In this document: positions 33,731 to 43,691 of the stretch, piece after piece
How the letters are laid out: each line of letters starts with the position of its first letter
How positions within the stretch are numbered: position 1 is the stretch's first letter
Assembly (NCBI RefSeq): GCF_030295325.1
Contig: NZ_AP027059.1
Coordinates: 620,001 to 684,000 of the forward strand
Origin: Haliovirga abyssi
Lineage (GTDB): Bacteria; Fusobacteriota; Fusobacteriia; Fusobacteriales; Haliovirgaceae
Direction: 5' to 3'
DNA length: 64,000 bases
Notes under the pieces: generated by a model
Told to the model about the DNA's origin: nothing
Databases searched by the model: none
What the model saw: the letters and a program-made list of their open reading frames with translations, nothing else
Made by a program: the position numbers and the translations under genes

Positions 33731-34969
33731 ATGAGAATAGGTATTTTTACAGACACATATAAACCTAATATAAATGGAGTAGTGACATCTATAGAGATAA
33801 AAAAAAGAGAATTGGAGAAATTAGGACATAAAGTTTATATAATAGCACCTACAGAACCAAATTATGAAGAGATTGATCCAGATATTATAAGACTAAAATC
33901 TTTTAAATTGGTTTTTCAACCAGAATACCGTTTGACATATCCGCCCAAACTAGAAACGTTAAAACGAATAGAAGTATTAAATTTAGATATTATACATGCA
34001 GAAACTCCATTTTCGTTGGGGTTATTAGGTGCTTATATTGCAAAAAAAACAGGGAAACCGTTAGTACATACATATCATACTTTATTCCCTGAATATGTAC
34101 ATTATTTAAAGTTGCCTAAAACTGGAACAAAAAAAATGGCAGAATCAATAAGTGCCATCTATTGTAATGCTTGTAATTATATTATATCGCCATCAAATCA
34201 AGTAAAAGAAAAACTTTTAGAATATGGGGTGAAAAGAAATATATCAGTTATTCCAACAGGAATAGATGTGTGTAAATTTAAAAATAGTAAAAAAATAGGA
34301 ATTAGAAAGAAGTTAAATATAAAAGAAGAGGAAAAAGTATTAATATTTGTTGGAAGATTAGGAGAAGAAAAAAATATAGATTTTTTATTGGATTCTTTGA
34401 AATTATTAAAAGAAAAAGATGATAATATTAAATTGATGTTGGTTGGAGATGGGCCATATAGAGAAAAATTAAAAAATAGATGTAAAGAGTTAAATATAGA
34501 AGAGAATGTGGTTTTTGCGGGATATGTACAAAGAGAAAATATAGCAGAATATTATAGAGAATCAGATATATTTGTATTTTCATCACTTACAGAAACACAA
34601 GGATTAGTTGTGTTAGAAGCAATGGCAACAGGAATTCCTGTAGTAGCAGTAAAAGCAAGTGGAGTAGAAGATATGGTAGAAAATGGTGTTTCTGGTTTTT
34701 TAACTTCATTAGATGAAAAAGAATTTGTAGAAAAAATAGATTTAATTCTAAATGATGAAGAATTATATAAAGAAATATCAAAAAAAAGTATGGAAGAAGC
34801 TGAAAAATTTACACCTGAAAACACATTTGCAAAAATGGCAGATATATATATAGAACTAAGTGAAAAAAGAAGAATGAAAATAATAAAAAAAGCATTAAAA
34901 CTTAGAAGAAGTAGAGCAGCTAGAATTATAGCTAGATTTGGTAAAAGGAGGAGAAAAAATAAAAAATAA
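33731..34969 (+). CDS. Family 4 glycosyltransferase, probably diacylglycerol glucosyltransferase type
   Basis: A 412-residue GT-B enzyme. It opens RIGIFTDTYKPNINGVVTSI, has HTYHTLFPEYVHY, an acceptor region and the donor-binding ESDIFVFSSLTETQGLVVLEAMATG with the EX7E pattern. This combination is typical of 1,2-diacylglycerol 3-glucosyltransferases and related lipid glycosyltransferases. The last 30 residues are strongly basic (KKALKLRRSRAARIIARFG), suited to docking on acidic membrane lipid. The start at ATG 33731 follows GAGGTG; a GTG at 33722 is within the site. The end overlaps tilS. Confidence 0.85.
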   Translation: MRIGIFTDTYKPNINGVVTSIEIKKRELEKLGHKVYIIAPTEPNYEEIDPDIIRLKSFKLVFQPEYRLTYPPKLETLKRIEVLNLDIIHAETPFSLGLLGAYIAKKTGKPLVHTYHTLFPEYVHYLKLPKTGTKKMAESISAIYCNACNYIISPSNQVKEKLLEYGVKRNISVIPTGIDVCKFKNSKKIGIRKKLNIKEEEKVLIFVGRLGEEKNIDFLLDSLKLLKEKDDNIKLMLVGDGPYREKLKNRCKELNIEENVVFAGYVQRENIAEYYRESDIFVFSSLTETQGLVVLEAMATGIPVVAVKASGVEDMVENGVSGFLTSLDEKEFVEKIDLILNDEELYKEISKKSMEEAEKFTPENTFAKMADIYIELSEKRRMKIIKKALKLRRSRAARIIARFGKRRRKNKK

Positions 34970-36320
34970 AGTTCTTTTAAATTTAAAAGAAAACAGTTTG
35001 ATAAATAAAAAAGATAAAATTGTAATAGGAATATCAGGAGGAGCAGATTCTGTAGCTTTATTTCATTTGTTAATGGAATTAAAAGAAGAACTTCAAATAA
35101 ATTTTATTTTTGCTCACGTTAATCATATGTTAAGAGGAACAGCTGATAGGGATCAGAGGTTTGTAGAGGAGTTAGGAAAAAAATATAATGTGCCTGTGTA
35201 TGTATTAAAAAAAAATATAAAAAAATATGCTAAAGAAAATAAAATAGGTGGAGAAGAAGCAGGAAGAGAGATAAGATATAGTTTTTTTAAAGAAATATTA
35301 AATAAAACTGATGCAGATAAAATTGCACTTGCACATAATCTAAATGATGTAGTTGAAACTTTCATGTTTAGATTAATGAGAGGGACATCTTTAAATGGAT
35401 TGTCATCTATCCCTATAAAAAGAGGTAAGTTTATAAGACCTATTTTAAATATAAGTAAAGAAAAAATTTATAACTATTTAAATGAAAAAGGTTATAAATA
35501 TGTAACAGATGAGACAAATTTTCAAGATATATACACAAGAAATAAAATTAGGCTTAATTTAATACCATATATAAAAGAAAGTTTTAACGTAAAATTTGAA
35601 GAAAAAATTATTAAACTGGTTTCAGAAATAGATGAAACTAATAGATATTTTGAAGGAATTATTTCAAAAATAAATTTAGAGAATGAAATTTATATAAGCG
35701 AATTAAAAAAATATGATGAATTTATTCAAAGAAAAATTATAAATAAATTTTTATCTAATAAAGAAATAGAAATAAATAGTAATAAAATATATGAAATATT
35801 AAATATATTAAATAGCGGTGGTACATTGAAGTTAGATTTAACTAAAGAGTTTATATTAGTAAAAGAGTATGATATTATAAAAATTGTAAAAAGAAATAAA
35901 ATTTTTAAGAATAACCTAAATGGTATTATAGAAAATTTAGAAAAAGAATTAAAAATAGGGGAGGAGATATTATATAAAAATAAACTTATAACAACTGAAG
36001 TAGTAGAAATTTCTAAAATGCAAAAAGATTCTGGAAAAAGAGTGGTATATTTAGATTATAATAAATTAAAAGATAAAGAAAAATTTGTTATAAGAAGTAG
36101 AAAAAATGGGGATTATTTTTATCCTAATGGAATGAATGGAAAGAAAAAATTAAAAAATTTTTTTATAGATATGAAAATTCCAAAAGATGAAAGAGATAAT
36201 ATTATAATTATATTAAATGAAAATGAGATAATATCTGTAGAAAATTTAAGATATAATAAAAAATATCAAATAACAGAAGAGACAAAATATGTAGTAATGT
36301 TAATAATAAGGGAGGTTTAA
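34938..36320 (+). CDS. tilS: tRNA(Ile)-lysidine synthetase TilS
   Basis: An ATP-dependent enzyme that converts C34 of the tRNA-Ile CAT anticodon to lysidine, so that it reads AUA. The PP-loop SGGADSVALFHLL is followed by HVNHMLRG, EEAGREIRY, HNLNDVVETFMFRL and IRPILNI, all typical. The C-terminal TilS domain ends near residue 455. Start choice is difficult: the only conventional codon is TTG 34938, which has no binding site. An AUA at 34959 lies 5 bases after GGAGGAG and gives an N-terminus of family length. It overlaps the glycosyltransferase gene either way. Confidence 0.9.
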   Translation: MVKGGEKIKNKVLLNLKENSLINKKDKIVIGISGGADSVALFHLLMELKEELQINFIFAHVNHMLRGTADRDQRFVEELGKKYNVPVYVLKKNIKKYAKENKIGGEEAGREIRYSFFKEILNKTDADKIALAHNLNDVVETFMFRLMRGTSLNGLSSIPIKRGKFIRPILNISKEKIYNYLNEKGYKYVTDETNFQDIYTRNKIRLNLIPYIKESFNVKFEEKIIKLVSEIDETNRYFEGIISKINLENEIYISELKKYDEFIQRKIINKFLSNKEIEINSNKIYEILNILNSGGTLKLDLTKEFILVKEYDIIKIVKRNKIFKNNLNGIIENLEKELKIGEEILYKNKLITTEVVEISKMQKDSGKRVVYLDYNKLKDKEKFVIRSRKNGDYFYPNGMNGKKKLKNFFIDMKIPKDERDNIIIILNENEIISVENLRYNKKYQITEETKYVVMLIIREV

Positions 36321-38384
36321 ATGGAAAATAATAAAAATTTAAATGAAGAAAATTTAGAAGAAAAAAAAGGCATAAAAAAAGAAAAAGAAGAAAAAGATAG
36401 TTTAGAAGAGCAAAAAGAAAAAAAAGGTATAAATGAAGAAAAAGAGAGTGAAGAAGATAAAAAAGAAGATAAAAAAGAAGATAAAAAGAATATAAAAGAT
36501 GAAATTGATTTCAATTTTTTAAATGATGTTAAAAATAAAAAGATAAATTTTAAAAATGTTGTATTACTTTTATTTTTAATTACAATAATTATATCGTTGC
36601 CAAGTTTATTTAGTAAAAATAATTTTAAGCAAGAAAAAATAGTTAGTTATACATCTTTTGAAAGCCTTATAAATAGTGGAGCAATAAAAGAGGTAGAAGA
36701 AAAAGGCTCGTATATATATGCTATGGTTCCTGGAATGGATAATAAAAATGAAACTATAAAAGCTAGGATGATAGGTTATAGATTAGCAGACGATAAACAT
36801 TTAATGGACCAATTAATAAAAAATAAAGTTAAAATAAAATCAGACGAACCTGATAAAATGCCTTTTTGGGCAAATATTTTAATATCTTGGTTTCCAATGC
36901 TATTATTAATAGGAATATGGCTATATATGTTAAATCAAATGAATAAAGGACCTGGTGGTTCAGGAGGGCAAATATTTAATATTGGAAAATCAAAAGCTAA
37001 AGATAACAATGAAAATGGGCCTAAAGTTACATTCGAAGAGGTAGCTGGAGTAGATGAAGCAAAAGAAGAGTTGCAAGAAGTAGTTGAATTTTTAAAAGAG
37101 CCAAGTAAATTTTTGAAAATAGGAGCAAGAATACCAAAAGGTGTTTTATTATTAGGATCTCCTGGTACTGGAAAAACTCTTTTAGCAAAAGCTGTAGCAG
37201 GAGAAGCAGGAGTACCATTTTTTAGTATTTCAGGATCTGAATTTGTAGAAATGTTTGTTGGAGTTGGAGCTTCAAGAGTAAGGGATCTGTTTAATAAAGC
37301 AAGAAAAAATTCACCTTGTATAGTATTTATTGATGAGATAGATGCAGTAGCTAGACAAAGAGGAGCTGGGCTTGGTGGTGGAAATGATGAAAGAGAACAA
37401 ACGTTGAATCAGCTATTAGTAGAAATGGATGGATTTGGAACTGATGAAAATATAATTATAATTGCAGCAACTAATAGGCCAGATGTACTTGATCCAGCTA
37501 TTATGAGACCAGGAAGATTTGATAGACAAGTTGTAGTAGATAGACCAGATATAAAGGGAAGAGAAGAGATATTAGTAGTGCATTCAAAAGGGAAAAAATT
37601 TAACGCAGATGTAGATTTAAGTATAATTGCTAGAAAAACACCAGGATTTTCAGGGGCAGATTTGGCAAATGTATTAAATGAAGCAGCTATATTGTCAGCA
37701 CGTCATAATAGCGAAACAATAATGATGGACGATGTGGAAGAAGCTGTAGAAAAAGTAATGGCTGGACCAGAAAGAAAAAGTAGAGTTATTAATGAAAAAG
37801 AAAAAAGGATAATTGCTTATCATGAATCAGGACATGCATTAGTTAGATGGTTACTACCGGATACTGATCCAGTGCATAAAATATCAATAGTTCCAAGAGG
37901 AGTTGGAGCATTAGGATATACAATGCATTTGCCTACAGAAGATAGATTTTTAGTAAGTAAATCAGAATTTTATAAAGAGATAAAAACTTTATTAGGTGGA
38001 AGAGCAGCAGAAGAAATTATATTTAAAGATATAACTTCTGGAGCTTCAAACGATATAGAAAGATCAACTGATATAGCTAGAAAAATGATAACTAAATATG
38101 GAATGAGTGAAAAGGTAGGTCCATTAACATTAGGTAAAACAGATGAACAACCTTTCTTAGGAAAAGAGATGGTAAAATCTGGTAATTATAGCGATGAAAC
38201 AGCTAGAACAATAGATAAAGAAATTTTTGAAATAATTAATGGTTCATATGCTGTTGTAAAAAAAATGTTAACTGATAATATGGATAAATTAGATAAATTA
38301 GCAGAAACATTATTAGAAAAAGAGGTTGTTTCAGGTAAAGAGATGGAAGAATTATTTATTGAGGAGGTAGTAGTAAATGAATAG
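36321..38384 (+). CDS. ftsH: Membrane ATP-dependent zinc metalloprotease FtsH
   Basis: A 687-residue protease that extracts and degrades membrane and regulatory proteins. An unusual N-terminal tail of about 70 Lys/Glu-rich residues with EDKK repeats precedes TM1 (about 76-96). A small periplasmic domain and TM2 (about 185-207) follow. The AAA+ domain has GSPGTGKT near 279 and IVFIDEIDA. The zinc site HESGH is at 501-505 in [11 protein letters not shown], and a helical end completes it. Its ATG abuts the tilS stop codon, a pairing (tilS-ftsH) seen in many bacteria. Confidence 0.96.
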   Translation: MENNKNLNEENLEEKKGIKKEKEEKDSLEEQKEKKGINEEKESEEDKKEDKKEDKKNIKDEIDFNFLNDVKNKKINFKNVVLLLFLITIIISLPSLFSKNNFKQEKIVSYTSFESLINSGAIKEVEEKGSYIYAMVPGMDNKNETIKARMIGYRLADDKHLMDQLIKNKVKIKSDEPDKMPFWANILISWFPMLLLIGIWLYMLNQMNKGPGGSGGQIFNIGKSKAKDNNENGPKVTFEEVAGVDEAKEELQEVVEFLKEPSKFLKIGARIPKGVLLLGSPGTGKTLLAKAVAGEAGVPFFSISGSEFVEMFVGVGASRVRDLFNKARKNSPCIVFIDEIDAVARQRGAGLGGGNDEREQTLNQLLVEMDGFGTDENIIIIAATNRPDVLDPAIMRPGRFDRQVVVDRPDIKGREEILVVHSKGKKFNADVDLSIIARKTPGFSGADLANVLNEAAILSARHNSETIMMDDVEEAVEKVMAGPERKSRVINEKEKRIIAYHESGHALVRWLLPDTDPVHKISIVPRGVGALGYTMHLPTEDRFLVSKSEFYKEIKTLLGGRAAEEIIFKDITSGASNDIERSTDIARKMITKYGMSEKVGPLTLGKTDEQPFLGKEMVKSGNYSDETARTIDKEIFEIINGSYAVVKKMLTDNMDKLDKLAETLLEKEVVSGKEMEELFIEEVVVNE

Positions 38385-38943
38385 TAAATTTGATAAAGAA
38401 AAAATAGAAAAAGCAGTTAGAATGATTTTAGAAGCTGTAGGAGAAAACCCAGATAGAGAAGGGTTAGTAGATACACCAAAAAGAGTGGCAAGAATGTACG
38501 AAGAGATATTTGCAGGGATTCATAAAGATCCTGCAGATGAAGTTTCAGTATTTTTTACTGAAGAACATGATGAGATGGTTTTAGTAAAAGACATTGATAT
38601 CTATTCTATGTGTGAACATCATCTGATACCATTTTTTGGAAAAGCTCATATAGCATATATTCCTAAGAATGGAAAAGTTACTGGACTTAGTAAACTAGCT
38701 AGAGTAGTAGATGTAGTTTCTAAAAGGCCTCAATTGCAAGAAAGATTAACAACTACAATAGCAGATGTATTAATGAAAAAACTTGATGCAGAAGGAGTAG
38801 TTGTAGTTATAGAAGCACAACATTTATGTATGGTAATGAGGGGAATAAAAAAAGCAGGTTCAAAAACTATAACATCAGCTGTAAGAGGAATATTTAAAGA
38901 GGATCAAGGTGCTAGAGCAGAGGCATTTGCATTAATAAGATAA
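38377..38943 (+). CDS. folE: GTP cyclohydrolase I
   Basis: A 188-residue enzyme that converts GTP to dihydroneopterin triphosphate for folate. It shows [17 protein letters not shown] at about 29-45, the zinc ligands in [11 protein letters not shown] and HLCMVMRG, and [21 protein letters not shown]. Length is normal. It overlaps ftsH by 8 bases with a GAGGAGG site inside that gene, so both are probably on one transcript. Confidence 0.96.
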   Translation: MNSKFDKEKIEKAVRMILEAVGENPDREGLVDTPKRVARMYEEIFAGIHKDPADEVSVFFTEEHDEMVLVKDIDIYSMCEHHLIPFFGKAHIAYIPKNGKVTGLSKLARVVDVVSKRPQLQERLTTTIADVLMKKLDAEGVVVVIEAQHLCMVMRGIKKAGSKTITSAVRGIFKEDQGARAEAFALIR

Positions 38944-38965
38944 TAAAGTTTGTAAGGGGAATATT

Positions 38966-40069
38966 ATGAAAAGGTTGGGGATAAAATATTTAAAAGAAGG
39001 AATGGAAATAGCAAGACCTATTTATAGAGCAGACGGAAGAATAGTATTAGGTGTAAATGTAGAATTAACCGAAGACTATATTTTAAGGCTGCCTACCCAA
39101 GGAATAACTTCTATATATGTAAAAGATGATAGAACTACTGATATAGAGGTAATAGATATTCTTTCAGATAATATGAGAACTTTAGCATTAACAGAAGCAA
39201 AAAAAATAAATGATAAATTATTAGAAATATACAATAAATCTAAAGATAAAAAAATAAATGAAAAAATAATGAAAAATGAGCTTGAAATTGTACATGAAAG
39301 ATTAAATAAATTAGGGAAAGAGATGGTAGAGGATTTTATGAGAATAAGAAACCCTCTAATAAATCTTATTGATACAAGATTAAATGAAGATTATATATAC
39401 GCTCATATGGTTAATGTAGCAGCAGTATCTATATTAATAGGAAGAGCTTTGGGGTATAATTTTGAAAAATTGGTTGATTTAGCAAAAGGGGCATTAATAC
39501 ATGATATTGGGATAATAATTGGAATTCCTTATGAAGTAAGAAATAAAAGTGGAAAATTAACAGAAGAAGAATTGGTTATGATGAAATTACATCCAAAAAT
39601 AGGTTATGATTTTATAAGGAAAATGACAGGTATAAATATATTATCAGCTCATGTAGCTTATCAACATCATGAGAGGTATAATGGTCATGGTTATCCAAGA
39701 GGGTTAAGTGATGGGAATATAAGTGAATATGGATATGTAGCAGGGATTGCTGATGTTTATGATGCAATAACTAATAATAAAAGTTATAAATTGAGAGTTT
39801 TACCTGATAAAGCAAGAGAATTTTTTATGGTAGCTAGGGATAAATTTTTTCCGGCATATATTGTAGATTCTTTTTTAAATAAAGTACCAGCATATCCAAA
39901 TGGAACAACTTTAATACTATCAGACGGCAGTGAAGCCGTGGTATTAAAACAGAATAAAGATAACTTATCAAGGCCTTGGGTAAGAATATTAAATAGTAAT
40001 GGAAAAGATTGGGCAGATGTAAATTTGATAAATGAACTGAATATAGGTATAGAAAAAATATTGGATTAA
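38966..40069 (+). CDS. HD-GYP domain protein with altered catalytic motif
   Basis: A 367-residue protein likely to act on c-di-GMP. The N-terminal region (about 1-120) resembles DUF3391-type sensors attached to HD-GYP domains. The catalytic domain has HD at 179-180, HHERYNGHGYPRGL near 236, and DVYDAIT. The usual HDIGKIGIP is HDIGIIIGIP here: the catalytic-loop lysine is missing and one residue is added. The metal ligands remain, so activity may be altered rather than lost. It follows folE by 22 bases. Confidence 0.88.
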   Translation: MKRLGIKYLKEGMEIARPIYRADGRIVLGVNVELTEDYILRLPTQGITSIYVKDDRTTDIEVIDILSDNMRTLALTEAKKINDKLLEIYNKSKDKKINEKIMKNELEIVHERLNKLGKEMVEDFMRIRNPLINLIDTRLNEDYIYAHMVNVAAVSILIGRALGYNFEKLVDLAKGALIHDIGIIIGIPYEVRNKSGKLTEEELVMMKLHPKIGYDFIRKMTGINILSAHVAYQHHERYNGHGYPRGLSDGNISEYGYVAGIADVYDAITNNKSYKLRVLPDKAREFFMVARDKFFPAYIVDSFLNKVPAYPNGTTLILSDGSEAVVLKQNKDNLSRPWVRILNSNGKDWADVNLINELNIGIEKILD

Positions 40070-40072
40070 ATA

Positions 40073-40179
40073 TTTACAAAAAATGGTAGTTATGATATAA
40101 TATAGAAGAATTTAGTCTAAGTTTTGCGTTTGTCAGCGTATTACTTTGATTAGATAATAAAATCAGGAGGTATTTAGAC
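40073..40179 (+). promoter_or_regulatory. rpsO promoter and possibly autoregulatory leader
   Basis: TTTACA (40073-40078) and TATAAT (40096-40101) are 17 bases apart. The leader of about 72 bases contains GTCTAA (40115-40120). This can pair with TTAGA at 40150-40154 or with TTAGAC at 40174-40179, which touches the AUG. The two pairings exclude each other, one leaving the start exposed. S15 represses its own mRNA through leader folding in several bacteria, so a similar switch is plausible. Confidence 0.6.
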
Positions 40180-40443
40180 ATGGCAATGAGATCAAAAGAA
40201 GAAATAGTAAAAGAATTTGGGAAAAAAGAAGGAGATACAGGTTCTACAGAAGTACAAGTAGCTTTATTAACTGAGAGAGTAAAACATTTAACAGAACATT
40301 TGAAATCTCACAAAAAAGATTACCATTCAAGATTAGGTTTATTAAAATTAGTAGGAAAAAGAAGAAGATTATTAAACTATTTAAAATCAAAAGATATTGA
40401 AGGATATAGAGCACTTATCCAAAAATTAGGAATAAGAAAATAA
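40180..40443 (+). CDS. rpsO: 30S ribosomal protein S15
   Basis: An 87-residue primary 16S rRNA-binding protein. It carries the family pattern [24 protein letters not shown] and [20 protein letters not shown]. Length and the four-helix layout are standard. The start follows AGGAGG. It is separated from pnp by a terminator, the same rpsO-pnp arrangement as in many bacteria. Confidence 0.97.
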   Translation: MAMRSKEEIVKEFGKKEGDTGSTEVQVALLTERVKHLTEHLKSHKKDYHSRLGLLKLVGKRRRLLNYLKSKDIEGYRALIQKLGIRK

Positions 40444-40445
40444 TT

Positions 40446-40472
40446 AAACGGGATTTTTATCCCGTTTTTTTT
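40446..40472 (+). terminator. Terminator between rpsO and pnp
   Basis: AAACGGGAT (40446-40454) pairs with ATCCCGTTT (40459-40467) around TTTT, followed by more T. Partial read-through into pnp is likely. Confidence 0.85.
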
Positions 40473-40504
40473 AAAGAGAAAGAAACGGAAAGGGAGGAAA
40501 CTAA

Positions 40505-42613
40505 ATGTTTAACGAAAAAATGGTAGAAATGGAATTAGCAGGAAGAAAATTAACATTTACTACTGGAAAAATGGCAAGACAAGCAGGAGGAGCAGTTATC
40601 CTTAGCTATGGAGAAACTGTATTATTAGCAACTGTTGTAGGGAAAAAGAAACCAAGAGAAGGGGCAGATTTTTTTCCATTAACAGTTAATTTTATAGAGA
40701 AAACATATTCTGCAGGTAAAATACCTGGAGGATTTTTCAAAAGAGAAGCAAGACCTTCAACAAATGCAACATTAACAGCAAGACTTATAGATAGACCAAT
40801 AAGACCTTTATTTCCAGAAGGATTTAAAAATGAAGTACAAATAGATATAACAGTTTTATCATATGATGGAGAAAACACTACAGATTATCTTGGTATAATA
40901 GGTGCTTCAGCAGCACTTAGCATCTCAGATGTTCCATTTTTAGGACCAGTTGCAGGTGTTATAGTTGGTTATGTTGATGGAGAATATGTATTAAATCCAT
41001 TGCCAGAACAATTAGAAAAAAGTGAAATAAACTTATCAGTGGCAGGAACTAAAGATGCAATTACAATGGTAGAATCTGGAGCAAAAGAAGTTTCAGAAGA
41101 GCTAATGTTAGGTGCAATTATGTTTGGACATGATGCTATAAAAACAATAGTAGCTATACAAGAAGAGTTTCAAAAATTGGCTGGGAAAGAAAAAATGGAA
41201 TTTGAAGTAAAAGAGGTTCCAGTAGAGATTAAAGAGTTTGTAGACATAAATGGAAAAGAAAAATTAGAAAAAGCTGTTTTGGTTCATGGAAAATTAGAAA
41301 GAGAAGAAGCTGTAGACAGTTTAGAATTAGAATTAGAAGAGCTATTAGCTACAAAATATGAAGATGGTGAAATTCCAAAAGAGGATTTAAGTGAATTTAA
41401 AGGATATTTTCATGATTTAATGAAAAAAATGGTTAGAGATACTATTGTATATAAACATCACAGAGTTGATGGTAGAGCGATAGATGAAATCAGACCAATT
41501 AGTATAGATATAGATATATTACCAATTCCTCATGGAACAGCACTATTTACAAGAGGAGAAACTCAAGGATTGGTAATAACTACATTAGGAACAGCAGAAG
41601 ATGAACAAATTATAGATGGACTTGATAAAGCAATTAGAAAACATTTTTATTTGCATTATAACTTCCCACCTTACAGTGTAGGTGAAACTGGATTTTTAAG
41701 AGGTCCTGGAAGAAGAGAATTAGGACATGGAGCTTTAGCAGAAAGAGCTTTAAGAGAGGTTATGCCTTCACAAGAAGAGTTCCCATATACAGTAAGAGTT
41801 GTATCTGAGATTTTAGAGTCAAATGGTTCTTCATCTATGGCAACAGTTTGTGGTGGTTCATTGTCGTTAATGGCAGCTGGAGTTCCAATAAAAAAACATG
41901 TTGCTGGAGTTGCAATGGGACTTATTAAACAAGGAGAAGATTTTGTTGTATTAACAGATATAATGGGATTAGAAGATCATATAGGGGATATGGATTTTAA
42001 AGTTACAGGAACTAGAAAAGGTATTACAGCTTTGCAAATGGATATAAAAATTACTGGAATAAGCAGAGAAATAATGGAGAAAGCATTAGAACAAGCTCTA
42101 AAAGGAAGATTATTTATATTAAATAAAATGGAAGCTGTAATTGATAAACCAAGAGTAGAATTTGCTCCAACTGTACCAAGATTAGCTACATTAACTATAG
42201 ATAAAGAAAAAATTTCTGACTTAATTGGACCTGGTGGAAAAAATATTAAGGGAATAATAGAAAAAACAGAAGCAAAAATAGATATAAAAGATGATGGGAA
42301 TGTTAGTATATTTGCTATTAATGAAGAAAAATTAAATGAAACATTAACTATGATAAAAGCATATACTCAAGATATTGAAGTAGGTGAAATATATACAGGA
42401 AAAGTTATCAAAATAATGAAATTTGGAGCTTTTGTAGAAGTATTACCTGGAAAAGAAGGGTTATTGCATGTATCAGAATTAGACCACAAAAGAGTTGCAA
42501 ATGTAGAAGATGTATTAAAAGAAGGCGAAGAAGTTATGGTAAAAGTTATAGGAAAAGAAAAAGGTAAATTTAGTCTTAGTAGAAAAGCATTAATACCAAA
42601 AGAAGAAAAATAA
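40505..42613 (+). CDS. pnp: Polynucleotide phosphorylase
   Basis: A 702-residue phosphorolytic 3'-5' exoribonuclease. Two RNase PH-like domains flank a helical linker. The first begins [19 protein letters not shown] with FFKREARPS; the second contains [27 protein letters not shown] and [21 protein letters not shown] ([11 protein letters not shown], about 565-625) and S1 ([20 protein letters not shown] to the end) domains bind RNA. Length is normal. GGGAGG precedes its ATG. A terminator follows. Confidence 0.97.
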   Translation: MFNEKMVEMELAGRKLTFTTGKMARQAGGAVILSYGETVLLATVVGKKKPREGADFFPLTVNFIEKTYSAGKIPGGFFKREARPSTNATLTARLIDRPIRPLFPEGFKNEVQIDITVLSYDGENTTDYLGIIGASAALSISDVPFLGPVAGVIVGYVDGEYVLNPLPEQLEKSEINLSVAGTKDAITMVESGAKEVSEELMLGAIMFGHDAIKTIVAIQEEFQKLAGKEKMEFEVKEVPVEIKEFVDINGKEKLEKAVLVHGKLEREEAVDSLELELEELLATKYEDGEIPKEDLSEFKGYFHDLMKKMVRDTIVYKHHRVDGRAIDEIRPISIDIDILPIPHGTALFTRGETQGLVITTLGTAEDEQIIDGLDKAIRKHFYLHYNFPPYSVGETGFLRGPGRRELGHGALAERALREVMPSQEEFPYTVRVVSEILESNGSSSMATVCGGSLSLMAAGVPIKKHVAGVAMGLIKQGEDFVVLTDIMGLEDHIGDMDFKVTGTRKGITALQMDIKITGISREIMEKALEQALKGRLFILNKMEAVIDKPRVEFAPTVPRLATLTIDKEKISDLIGPGGKNIKGIIEKTEAKIDIKDDGNVSIFAINEEKLNETLTMIKAYTQDIEVGEIYTGKVIKIMKFGAFVEVLPGKEGLLHVSELDHKRVANVEDVLKEGEEVMVKVIGKEKGKFSLSRKALIPKEEK

Positions 42614-42634
42614 AGGGAATTTATTCCCTTTTTT
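42612..42634 (+). terminator. Terminator after pnp
   Basis: AAAGGGAA (42612-42619) and TTCCCTTT (42624-42631) pair around TTTA and run into T-rich sequence. Confidence 0.8.
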
Positions 42635-42642
42635 ACTTACTA

Positions 42643-42780
42643 GGAAAGTATAAATTTGTCTAGAAAATAAGCTACGCTATTTTTTTGAAATATGCGATTT
42701 TTCAAAGCGAAATTTTTCAGAAGCCAAAAATTTTGAAAAACATTTATGTTCTACCAGATGAAGCGTAGCTTATTTTTTTA
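42643..42780. repeat. Family B long hairpin repeat, copy 1
   Basis: The arms AATAAGCTACGCT (42666-42678) and AGCGTAGCTTATT (42762-42774) are exact reverse complements, separated by an AT-rich loop of 83 bases. The left end GGAAAGTATAAATTT, the inner ATTTTTCAGAA and the right-side ATTTATGTTCTAC segment recur in the same order at 62271-62390. No gene is present. The T-run after the right arm could also act as a terminator. It ends just before the Rpn-type gene. Confidence 0.7.
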
Positions 42781-42815
42781 CTTTAATGTTTTTTAAGAAA
42801 GGAGATTATAAAATT

Positions 42816-43661
42816 ATGTGTAGAATAAATCCAAGAGTAGATTTCGTATTTAAAAAATTGTTTGGTTCGGAAGAGAATAAGGATTTATTGTTAGATTTTA
42901 TAAATTCAGTAGTATCAGAAGATGATAGAGTAACAGAATTAGAACTAAAAAATCCATATAATGATAAGAATTTTAGAAATGATAAATTATCAATATTAGA
43001 TATAAAAGCAGTAGATCAAAGAGGGCGTTGGTATAATATAGAGATGCAGATTATTGATCAAGAATATTTTGATAAGAGGGCTTTATATTATTGGGCTAGA
43101 TTATATTCAGGTCAATTGTCAACAGGAATAAATTATGATAATTTAAAGAAAACAATAAGCATAAATATATTAAATTTTAAATGTTTAGATGAGGAAAATT
43201 ATCATAATATTTATAAGATAATAAATATGGAAAGTAAAGAAGAGTTTATAGATCATCTAGAGATACATTTTATAGAGTTAGAAAAATATAACGAAAATTT
43301 TAGCACAATGTTAGATAGATGGGTAAATTTTCTGAAAAGAGCAGAAAAATATGAAGAAAATAAACTTCCAAAAGAATTAGCAGAAGTATCTACAATAAAA
43401 AAAGCAGTAGAGATATTAGAAGAGATGTCATTAAATAAGGATGAGCGAGAAAGTTATGAAGCTAGATTAAAATGGTTAAGAGATGAAGATGCAGCTTTAA
43501 AAAAAGCTGAAAAAAAAGGAAGAGAAAATGGGAAAGAAGAAGGAATAAAAGAAGGAATAGAAAAAATTGCTAGAGAAGCATTAAAAAATAAATTGGATTT
43601 AAAAACTATATCAAAAATAACAGGATTAAGTGAAGAAGATATTTTAAGATTAAAAAATTAG
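42816..43661 (+). CDS. Rpn-family PD-(D/E)XK nuclease
   Basis: A 281-residue protein of the recombination-promoting nuclease / PD-(D/E)XK transposase-like family. It starts at ATG 42816 behind AAAGGAG. The opening NPRVDFVFKKLFGSEENKDLL is diagnostic. The nuclease core appears as ILDIKAVDQ..WYNIEMQ (Asp and Glu-x-Gln). The C-terminal part is helical, with a Lys/Glu-rich EGIKEGIEK stretch and a final helix-turn-helix-like SKITGLSEEDI. Such genes often spread without a transposon of their own. A family B repeat lies directly upstream. Confidence 0.88.
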   Translation: MCRINPRVDFVFKKLFGSEENKDLLLDFINSVVSEDDRVTELELKNPYNDKNFRNDKLSILDIKAVDQRGRWYNIEMQIIDQEYFDKRALYYWARLYSGQLSTGINYDNLKKTISINILNFKCLDEENYHNIYKIINMESKEEFIDHLEIHFIELEKYNENFSTMLDRWVNFLKRAEKYEENKLPKELAEVSTIKKAVEILEEMSLNKDERESYEARLKWLRDEDAALKKAEKKGRENGKEEGIKEGIEKIAREALKNKLDLKTISKITGLSEEDILRLKN

Positions 43662-43691
43662 AGATACAAATCTTCTTTAGAAAGGAGAAAA

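Noticed and set aside
42816-43661. Insertion sequence call for the Rpn-type gene
   Set aside because: The family is named transposase-like in some databases, but there are no terminal repeats or target duplications around this gene, and it matches the Rpn nuclease pattern.
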